The notes under the pieces are model-generated. The model was not told the origin of the DNA, ran no database searches, and saw nothing but the letters and a program-made list of their open reading frames with translations. Made by a program: the position numbers and the translations under genes. From Bradyrhizobium nivariense (GTDB lineage: Bacteria > Pseudomonadota > Alphaproteobacteria > Rhizobiales > Xanthobacteraceae): a stretch of 64,000 nucleotides of DNA. Within the stretch, counting starts at the first letter, position 1; the number at the start of each line of letters is the position of its first letter. The DNA lies in contig NZ_JARVWW010000001.1 in NCBI RefSeq assembly GCF_029846715.1, positions 124,001 to 188,000 of the forward strand, read 5' to 3'. Shown piece after piece: positions 58,038 to 64,000 of this stretch.

Positions 58038-58808
58038 ATGCTAAATACCCTCCTCTCAGCCGTCACCGTACTCCTGGCCGGAACGACATTGGCCGGCTCC
58101 GCTTCTTCCGCCGAACTGCCCAAGGGAGCAGCCCACAACATCGTGCTCGTGCACGGCGCTTTCGTGGACCAGACGAGCTGGCGGCCCGTTGCCGATATTC
58201 TCTCGAAGAAGGGCTACAACGTCACGCTCGTGGAAAATCCGCTCACCTCGCTCACGGCTGACGTCGATGCCACCAAGCAGGCGCTCGCGAAGCAGGACGG
58301 CAAGACCGTTCTGGTCGGCCATTCATGGGGCGGCGTGGTGATCACGCAAGCCGGCAATGATCCCAAGGTCTCGGCGCTGGTCTATGTCTCCGCCTTCGCG
58401 CCGGAGGTCGGTCAATCGCTGGCGTCGCTGGCCAAGGCCGGCCCGCCGACCGAAGGCGGCAATGCGATCCATCCCGACGCCAAGGGAAATCTGTACATCG
58501 ATCCCAAGGTGTTTCCGTCGGCCGTCGCGGCTGACCTTCCTCCGGAGATCGCCGAGCACCTGGCCAACTCGCAGCTTCCGCTGAACCACGTCGCGTTCGA
58601 AGCCCCTGTCACCGTTGCGGCCTGGCGCGACAAGCCGACGTTCTACGTCCTCACCACGAAGGACAAGGTCATCGCGCCCGAGGCCCAGAAGTTGTTCGCA
58701 ACCAGGATCAAGGCTCAGGTGACGGAAGTCGCCGGCAGCCATGCCTCGCTCGTTGTGCACGCGAAGGAAGTCGCCGAGGTCATCGAAAAGGCCGCGCTCG
58801 TGAAGTGA
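58038..58808 (+). CDS. Secreted alpha/beta hydrolase
   Basis: 256 residues with a signal peptide (MLNTLLSAVTVLLAGTTLAGSASS, cleavage before AELP). Alpha/beta hydrolase 6 type: IVLVHGAFVDQTSW near residue 35, nucleophile elbow LVGHSWGGVVIT near residue 93, and VAGSHASLVVHAKE with the His near the C-terminus. Similar to secreted esterases of rhizobia. A GC-rich hairpin follows; a second, unrelated hydrolase lies 76 bp downstream. Confidence 0.9.
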   Translation: MLNTLLSAVTVLLAGTTLAGSASSAELPKGAAHNIVLVHGAFVDQTSWRPVADILSKKGYNVTLVENPLTSLTADVDATKQALAKQDGKTVLVGHSWGGVVITQAGNDPKVSALVYVSAFAPEVGQSLASLAKAGPPTEGGNAIHPDAKGNLYIDPKVFPSAVAADLPPEIAEHLANSQLPLNHVAFEAPVTVAAWRDKPTFYVLTTKDKVIAPEAQKLFATRIKAQVTEVAGSHASLVVHAKEVAEVIEKAALVK

Positions 58809-58815
58809 CGAACCT

Positions 58816-58841
58816 GCTCCCGGCGCTGTCGCGCCGGGAGC
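58816..58841. terminator. Hairpin between the two hydrolase genes
   Basis: Arms GCTCCCGGCGC and GCGCCGGGAGC, perfect 11-bp stem around TGTC, right after the first hydrolase stop. No T-run follows, so it may be an incomplete terminator or mRNA stabiliser. Confidence 0.55.
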
Positions 58842-58883
58842 GCACCCGCTCGATCATTTCATGCCAAGCATCCGGAGTACGAT

Positions 58884-59759
58884 ATGACTCAACGCGACAT
58901 CGCGAACCAGGACGCCTTCACTCTCGAAACGGCGCCAACGCGTTATATCGAAGGCCACGGAATCCGCTTCGCCTATCGCCGTCTCGGCCCCGCGACAGGA
59001 ATTCCGCTGATTCTTCTGCAGGACTTCTCGGGAAACATCGACGGATGGGATCCCGCCGTCGTCAACGCTCTGGCCGTTGATCGCCCCGTGATCGTCTTTG
59101 ACAACGCAGGGGTTGGCCGCTCGACCGGTCAAACGCCCGACAACGTCGCGGCGATGGCACGAGACGCGGTCGATTTCATCGACCTGCTCGAGCTTATTGA
59201 AGTGGACCTGCTTGGCTTTTCCCTCGGCGGCTGCGTCGCGCAGCAGATCGCCGCCGAGCACGGACAGCTGGTCCGCAAGCTCATACTTGTCGGTACCGCG
59301 CCGAAAGGCGGAGAGGAACACCTGTTAGCGGTTCTTCAGGAAGCGTTTTCCAAAACCGATGCGCCAGACCCCCGCCTGCCGCTGTTCTTCACGAATTCAA
59401 CAGCCAGCCGGTCGTCCGGCTTCGCCTTCCTGAAGAGGACGAAGGTGCGCAAGGATGATCGGGACACCGATAACGGCAGCGCGGTCACCGATCCGCAGGC
59501 CAAGGCGCTGATCACCTGGTGCGCCACACCTGACCCCGGGCACGCCATTCTGCGCGCTATCCGCCAGCCCGTTCTTGTGGTCAGCGGCAGCCACGACACC
59601 ATGCTACCTGCCAACAACGCTTACGCAATGTTCAAGGAACTCAGCAACGCTCAGCTGGTCCTCTATCCCGATTCAGGGCACGGCGCCCTGTTTCAGCACC
59701 ACGAGATGTTTGTCAGCCACGTCCGGACTTTCCTGGACGCACAGCCCGCGGCCGCATGA
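58884..59759 (+). CDS. Alpha/beta hydrolase
   Basis: 291 residues, no signal peptide. The beta3-loop is PLILLQDFSGNIDGWDPAVV, acidic segment VIVFDNAGVGRSTG, nucleophile elbow DLLGFSLGGCVAQQIA near residue 112, catalytic Asp in VVSGSHDTMLPANNAY and His in YPDSGHGALFQHHE. It is of the haloperoxidase/esterase-like group. It follows the secreted hydrolase and precedes the frameshifted DUF302 gene. Confidence 0.92.
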   Translation: MTQRDIANQDAFTLETAPTRYIEGHGIRFAYRRLGPATGIPLILLQDFSGNIDGWDPAVVNALAVDRPVIVFDNAGVGRSTGQTPDNVAAMARDAVDFIDLLELIEVDLLGFSLGGCVAQQIAAEHGQLVRKLILVGTAPKGGEEHLLAVLQEAFSKTDAPDPRLPLFFTNSTASRSSGFAFLKRTKVRKDDRDTDNGSAVTDPQAKALITWCATPDPGHAILRAIRQPVLVVSGSHDTMLPANNAYAMFKELSNAQLVLYPDSGHGALFQHHEMFVSHVRTFLDAQPAAA

Positions 59760-59822
59760 CACAAGGCGCGTTCCGACGGGATCAGGCGCACTTTATCCAT
59801 GAGAGTTGTTGCAGAGGACAAA

Positions 59823-60315
59823 ATGACAATCACTAAAATCGAAGTGGAGCGCTTCAGCTTCACGAGCCTAAAACCATTCGACGCTATTGTGGCGGCGCTC
59901 AAGTCGGCGGTCGGGCAGCCCAACATGGTCGAATTTTTCAAGGAAACGAAGGCGACAAATTCCTTCGGATTTGGAGCGCGTTGTACGAAGTGGCCTCGGC
60001 CGAACCGACCTCATGCTCTTCGCGGAATTTGACCTGGGCGACATTCTGCGTCGCGAAGCCGGATCCAGGACGCCCAAGATCATACGGCTTGTGATCGGCA
60101 ATCCACTCATCATGAAAGAAATGGTCAAGCACGTGCCCGATGCCGGATCTTACGCTCCAGTCACGGTGCTCATCGATGAGCGTTCCGATGGCGTGCATGT
60201 CTCTTACGACAAAATGGAGAGTTTTCTGCTGCCTTATGGCAATTCGGACGCACTCTCCGTCGCCCGAAATCTCGACGCGAAAATCACAACCTTGCTACGC
60301 GAATGTGCAAGCTGA
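59823..60315 (+). pseudogene. Frameshifted DUF302 family gene
   Basis: The start TITKIEVERFSFTSLKPFDAIVAALKSAVGQPNMVEFFKETKATNSF in one frame continues in another as DLERVVRSGLGRTDLMLFAEFDLGDILRREAGSRTPKIIRLVIGNPLIMKEMVKHVPDAGSYAPVTVLIDERSDGVHVSYDKMESFLLPYG. The frame breaks near 59967, with one base too many or two missing in TTCGGATTTG. The combined length (about 160 aa) and sequence fit the DUF302 family. Pseudogene or sequencing error. Confidence 0.85.
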
Positions 60316-60358
60316 ACGTCCTCGACGTCTTCGGCCGATGGAAGTGCGATGCCGGGCT

Positions 60359-61255
60359 TCAGTCGCGCGATATGGACAGCCCCGCGAGAAGCGGAGCGTA
60401 CGCGGCGAGCCTGCGGGATACGAACTCGGTGAAGAGCCGCACGCGCTTGGTCTTGCGTGTCTCCCCCTGTGTGAGGAGCCAGAGCGTTCCGTACATGTGC
60501 AGCTCGGTGCCCGGCACCCGCACCAGAAGAGGGTCGGCATCGCCGACGAAGCACGGCAGTGTCGTGATCCCGAGCCCTTGCCGCACAGCAACGATCTGCG
60601 CCCCGGCGTCCGTGGTCCTGAATGGAACCCCCGCGGTGCGGACCTCACCCTCGCTGGCCCAGTCCGGGATGCCATGAATGCTGATGACGATCCAGCGGAT
60701 CGGATCAGGCGCGCCCGCACGCCACGCGGCTAGCCGATCCCGGGACATGTAGACGGCGCCGAACAGCTCCGGTCCCTTGATGCCGTGAAGATTGAGCGGC
60801 AGGGTTTTGCGGTCGTAGACGACGCGGATTGCGACGTCGGCCTCCCGGTTGGTCAGATTGGCCAGCTCGCCGGACGACAGGATGTCCATCTCGATGTCCG
60901 GATGCAGACGCGCGAAATCGGCAAAATCAGGCATGAGCAGGTGGGTCGCCAGCGGCGGCGCCAGCGTCACCCGCAGACGCCCGCGCACGCTCTGGTCGCG
61001 CCCGAACACGCGCGTCTCCAGCTGGTGCGAGGACGCTTCCATCTGGTCCGCGAACTCGAGGACCTCCTCGCCCGCAGCCGTCAGGCGGTAGCCCGAAGGC
61101 AGCTTTTCGAACATGTGGACCCCGAGGCGTTCCTCGAGCTGGGCGATGCGTCGCAGCACGGTCGCGTGGTTCACGCCGAGGCGCTCGGCGGCAGCCCGCA
61201 CCGAGCCTCCGCGCGCGACGGCAAGAAAGAAGCGAACGTCATCCCAGTCGATCAT
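60359..61255 (-). CDS. LysR-family transcriptional regulator
   Basis: 298 residues from ATG 61255 (IDWDDVRFFLAVARGGSVRAAAERLGVNHATVLRRIAQLEERLGVHMFEKLPSGYRLTAAGEEVL). The effector domain with GRLRVTLAPPLATHLLMPDFADFARLHPDIEMDI and AVRQGLGITTLP is intact. Divergent from a three-gene oxidoreductase unit (61518 onward), its probable target. Close to the AbaB/PtxR-like LysR clade with the VNHATVLRR recognition helix. Confidence 0.92.
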   Translation of the reverse strand: MIDWDDVRFFLAVARGGSVRAAAERLGVNHATVLRRIAQLEERLGVHMFEKLPSGYRLTAAGEEVLEFADQMEASSHQLETRVFGRDQSVRGRLRVTLAPPLATHLLMPDFADFARLHPDIEMDILSSGELANLTNREADVAIRVVYDRKTLPLNLHGIKGPELFGAVYMSRDRLAAWRAGAPDPIRWIVISIHGIPDWASEGEVRTAGVPFRTTDAGAQIVAVRQGLGITTLPCFVGDADPLLVRVPGTELHMYGTLWLLTQGETRKTKRVRLFTEFVSRRLAAYAPLLAGLSISRD

Positions 61256-61517
61256 GGTGCAATCCCGCACCGCGCGGTGCGCCTTCCAAAGCCCGTATCT
61301 AACGCGTCGTACAGCAGTACGGGCGGTCATCATAGCCTATGCCGGACACCCAATTCCGAACGGCGGACACCGATCATCGCGGCTGGCGTCAGTCGTCCAG
61401 CCGGATCGATTTCGCACCACCGATGTGCGCGCTTCCGCACTCAACGCCTGACGCGAGCGGACCTATGTCGAGGTTCTCGGGGACAGATGCTGTCCCGACA
61501 CCACGAAAGGAGAAGTT

Positions 61518-62252
61518 GTGGGAAAGCTTGAGGGTAAGGTTGCAGTCATCACGGGCGGATCGAGCGGCATGGCGCTGGCGAGCGCCAAACGGTTCGTTGA
61601 AGAAGGCGCCTATGTTTTCATCACGGGCCGGAGGCAGGAGGCGCTCGACGAGGCCGTCAAGCTGATCGGCCGGAACGTGACCGGCGTGCGCGGCGACGCG
61701 GCCAATCTCGACGACCTCGACCGTCTGTTCGATACGGTCAAGCGGGAAAAGGGCAGGATCGACGTCCTGTACGCCAGCGCCGGCACGGGCGAAGCCGTCC
61801 CACTGGGAGAGATTACCGAGCAGCACTTCGATGCGACCTTCAACCTGAATGCGCGCGGCACGCTGTTTACGGTTCAGAAGGCGTTGCCGCTGTTCAGCGA
61901 TGGCGGATCGATCTTCATGACCGGGTCGGTTGCTTCGATCAAAGGTTTTCCTGGTTACAGCGTGTATGCGGCGAGCAAGGCGACGCTGCACGCATTCGCA
62001 CGCGGGTGGCTCAACGAACTCAAGAGCAGGAATATCCGGGTGAACGTGCTGCACCCGGGGCCGATCGCCACACCGATGCAGGACCAGGTTCTCACCGAGG
62101 AAGCGAAGCAGATGTTCGAATCCCTGATCCCGCGGGGAAAGATGGGGCGTCCTGAGGAAATTGCGGCGGCCGCGCTGTTTCTTGCTTCAGACGATTCGAG
62201 CTTCGTGAATGGGGTGGAGTTGTCTGTCGACGGCGGCTTCTCCGCCATCTGA
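61518..62252 (+). CDS. Short-chain dehydrogenase/reductase
   Basis: 244 residues starting KLEGKVAVITGGSSGMALASAKRFVEEG: the TGGSSGMA cofactor motif (normally GGxxGIG). NAG is replaced by SAG (LYASAGTGE) near residue 84; catalytic Ser in FMTGSVASI and YxxxK as YAASKATLHAF near residue 152. The tail FLASDDSSFVNGVELSVDGGFSAI is typical. First of three plus-strand oxidoreductase genes, divergent from LysR. Confidence 0.92.
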   Translation: MGKLEGKVAVITGGSSGMALASAKRFVEEGAYVFITGRRQEALDEAVKLIGRNVTGVRGDAANLDDLDRLFDTVKREKGRIDVLYASAGTGEAVPLGEITEQHFDATFNLNARGTLFTVQKALPLFSDGGSIFMTGSVASIKGFPGYSVYAASKATLHAFARGWLNELKSRNIRVNVLHPGPIATPMQDQVLTEEAKQMFESLIPRGKMGRPEEIAAAALFLASDDSSFVNGVELSVDGGFSAI

Positions 62253-62293
62253 AGCGCCGGGGAATCAATATCAACACGGATCGGAGAAGCATT

Positions 62294-62887
62294 ATGAGCT
62301 ACGCGATTGTAGGATTCGGCAAGATAGGCCAGGCCCTCGCCCACGCCTTCGCCCGTAAAAACATCGACGTGATTGTCGCGAGCCGCCGGCCGCCCGAGGC
62401 GTTGGCGCCGCAGGCTCGGGCGATTGGACCCAGGGTCGTCGCGAAGTCGCTGCGGGACGCACTCGAGGCCGACACGATCATCTTGGCGGTCCCGTTCGGG
62501 GAGCATCGCGAGGTCGCGAAGGCCCTGCCGAGCTGGAAAGGCAAGACGATCATCGACGCGACGAACGGGTTTGGAGAAGAGCTGGACGGTCTTCTGTCCT
62601 CCGCTGTCGTCGCGAAGGCGTTCACCGGCGCCAAGCTCGTGAAAGGCTTCAATCACCTGGGTGCGGCCAAACTGGCTGCCGATCCGGTCGTCAAGGGCGG
62701 CCACCGGGTCGTCTTTCTGTCTGGTGACGACGAGGACGCGATCACTCCCGTGGCGGCCTTGGCCAAGCAACTCGGGTTCGCACCCGTGAAGCTGGGCAAG
62801 CTCAACGAGGGTGGCGCGCTGGTGCACGCACGCGGCCGCGTTTGGGGCCCGCTCATCTTCCAGGATCTGTTCAAGAAAGAGCAGTAA
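62294..62887 (+). CDS. NADPH-dependent F420 reductase-like oxidoreductase
   Basis: 197 residues, SYAIVGFGKIGQALAHAFARKNIDVIVASRRPPEAL: Rossmann fold with GxGxxG. It then shows DTIILAVPFGEHREVAKALPSWKGKTIIDATNG and the family tail KGFNHLGAAKLAADPVVKGGHRVVFLSGDD...LGFAPVKLGKLNEGGALVHARG. Family members use F420 or another hydride carrier with NADP; the 42-bp spacing after the SDR suggests an operon. A tail fragment of a relative lies at 53486. Confidence 0.88.
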   Translation: MSYAIVGFGKIGQALAHAFARKNIDVIVASRRPPEALAPQARAIGPRVVAKSLRDALEADTIILAVPFGEHREVAKALPSWKGKTIIDATNGFGEELDGLLSSAVVAKAFTGAKLVKGFNHLGAAKLAADPVVKGGHRVVFLSGDDEDAITPVAALAKQLGFAPVKLGKLNEGGALVHARGRVWGPLIFQDLFKKEQ

Positions 62888-63076
62888 TCGATCCACGACC
62901 GTGTGATCGAGGCCGAGAACCGGTCGCGCGCGCTAGCTTCTTCGAGCCGCGCGCGACCGAATATTTGGAGGCCACAAAATCGCGAACGTTGGCGTGGGCC
63001 TGACGGCGTATGCGCGGGGTCGCGTGGATCAGTGGATCGATCGCCTCGTTCACCTATGATTTGGAGATGAAATAGC

Positions 63077-63889
63077 ATGAATATCGAACTCAACGGCCGC
63101 AAGGCGATCGTTACGGGCTCTACGGCAGGCATCGGCCGTGCTACCGCGGAGGGACTGGCCCGTGCCGGTGCATCGGTCGTCATCAACGGCCGTGGAGAAG
63201 CCCGGATTGACGAGGCGGTGCGGCAGATGCGGCAGGCCTTTCCCGGAAGCGACATCTCGGGTATCGCCGCCGATCTTGCGACAGCGGAGGGCGCCGAGGC
63301 CTTGATCGCGCAGGCGCCGGACGCCGATATCCTTGTGAACAACGTGGGCACGGCTCACATCCGGGGCTACAATGGCGTCGAGGACATCGCGAAAATCCCC
63401 GACGAGGACTGGCTTGGCCTCTTCCAGTTGAACGTCATGAGTGGCGTGCGCGTGACCCGTCATTACCTGCCGCGGATGGTGGCCAAAGGCTGGGGCCGCG
63501 TCGTGTTTGTAAGTAGCGAGTCCGCGGTCAACATCCCCAAGGAAATGCTCGACTACGGCATGACCAAGACCGCTCAACTCGCAGTCTCGCGCGGGCTTGC
63601 CGAGGCGGTCGCGGGCACGGGCGTCACCGTCAACGCCGTCCTGCCGGGACCTACCCGCTCTGAGATCCTGGGTGACTTCATGGCGAAGCAGGCTGACGCA
63701 AACGGGATCACGCAGCAGGAAGCCGAGCAGGGCTTCCTGAAGGCGATGCGTCCGACCACCCTCATCCAACGCTTCGCGACCACCGATGAGGTGGCCAACA
63801 TGATCATCTACGCATGCTCGGAGCAGGCTTCGGCGACAACCGGCGCGGCTTTGCGGGTGGATGGCGGCGTGGTCCGCTTCGTCGCGTAG
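63077..63889 (+). CDS. Short-chain dehydrogenase/reductase
   Basis: 270 residues, NIELNGRKAIVTGSTAGIGRATAEGLARAGA: TGSTAGIG cofactor motif. NNVG near residue 88, catalytic Ser in VFVSSESAVNIPKEMLDYGMTKTAQLAV with YxxxK as YGMTK. The tail CSEQASATTGAALRVDGGVVRFVA is normal. 189 bp after the F420-like gene; possibly part of the same unit. Substrate unknown. Confidence 0.92.
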   Translation: MNIELNGRKAIVTGSTAGIGRATAEGLARAGASVVINGRGEARIDEAVRQMRQAFPGSDISGIAADLATAEGAEALIAQAPDADILVNNVGTAHIRGYNGVEDIAKIPDEDWLGLFQLNVMSGVRVTRHYLPRMVAKGWGRVVFVSSESAVNIPKEMLDYGMTKTAQLAVSRGLAEAVAGTGVTVNAVLPGPTRSEILGDFMAKQADANGITQQEAEQGFLKAMRPTTLIQRFATTDEVANMIIYACSEQASATTGAALRVDGGVVRFVA

Positions 63890-63956
63890 CTGCCGAGACG
63901 TTTATGGCGCCAATGGCGCCGACCAGCGGACGGTCGACGCCAGCATGGCGGCGGGT

Positions 63957-64000
63957 TCAGGCCTGTTGGGTGGGATAAAGCGTGAGGATGTTGACGTTGA
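63957..64000 (-). CDS. Partial gene, C-terminal end only
   Basis: The minus strand from the window end reads NVNILTLYPTQQA then TGA at 63957-63959. Only 14 codons are visible, convergent with the SDR gene. It could be the end of a real gene that begins beyond the window; no family can be named. Confidence 0.3.
   Translation of the reverse strand, partial: NVNILTLYPTQQA

Noticed and set aside
1..64000. CRISPR array, tRNA or rRNA genes
   Set aside because: No regularly spaced direct repeats, tRNA-like cloverleaf or rRNA stretch was noticed, though a dedicated scan would be more reliable for tRNAs.

Overview
The window reads as chromosomal DNA of a Bradyrhizobium-like alphaproteobacterium (Nitrobacteraceae). 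The basis is high GC with GC-rich third codon positions, several dispersed palindromic repeats of a kind I associate with Bradyrhizobium and relatives, a DUF47-pit phosphate operon in the rhizobial order, a complete liv-type ABC operon, and many small divergent regulator/enzyme pairs. The genus is an inference from gene content, not from a marker gene. I saw no rRNA, tRNA, CRISPR array or prophage.

Left part (1-24.5 kb), mostly housekeeping and transport: a truncated acyl-CoA synthetase, an NnrU-like membrane protein, release factor 3 (prfC), a guanidine exporter (sugE/gdx) behind a guanidine-II (mini-ykkC) riboswitch, DUF47-pit with an upstream Pho box, and a branched-chain amino acid-type ABC transporter (livG, livF, binding protein, livH, livM). 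Then come a PAS_5 protein, a Spx/ArsC-like protein, CsaA, TetR with TauE/SafE, a GST, a four-gene group with a small ECF sigma factor and an AhpD-like protein, a serine hydrolase, GNAT with Lin0512, and a TPP enzyme. About 1 kb of nested palindromic repeats (22.1-23.0 kb) follows, then ohrR/ohr with paired operators.

Middle part (24.5-41 kb), more mosaic: a MarR-GNAT regulator whose operator covers its own start codon, an MFS transporter, a SWIM-SNF2 helicase, an esterase remnant with a large in-frame deletion, a frameshifted methyltransferase, a PAS histidine kinase, a fragment of a TPP enzyme, a Crp/Fnr regulator and a 1.6-kb IS1182-like element with a 4-bp target duplication. The full-length esterase related to the remnant and a TetR/DUF308 module follow. 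Four copies of one hairpin repeat lie in the window, and three of them carry the stop codon of the neighbouring gene.

Right part (41-64 kb), an accessory catabolic and detoxification zone: a peptide deformylase-like protein with altered metal ligands, then small units each pairing a regulator (LysR, TetR, ArsR, AraC) with enzymes (isochorismatase-like hydrolase, FAD monooxygenase, SRPBCC protein, carboxylesterase, NylB-like serine hydrolase, SDRs, MBL-fold protein, DsbA-like protein, alpha/beta hydrolases, an F420-reductase-like NADP-binding protein). Several of these regulators have palindromes or repeats in the shared intergenic region. Gene remnants (deformylase tail, F420-reductase tail, frameshifted DUF302) suggest active turnover. 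I found no clear novel multi-gene system. The strongest new points are the regulatory elements (guanidine-II riboswitch, Pho box, ohr operators, start-codon palindrome) and the esterase duplication with internal deletion.
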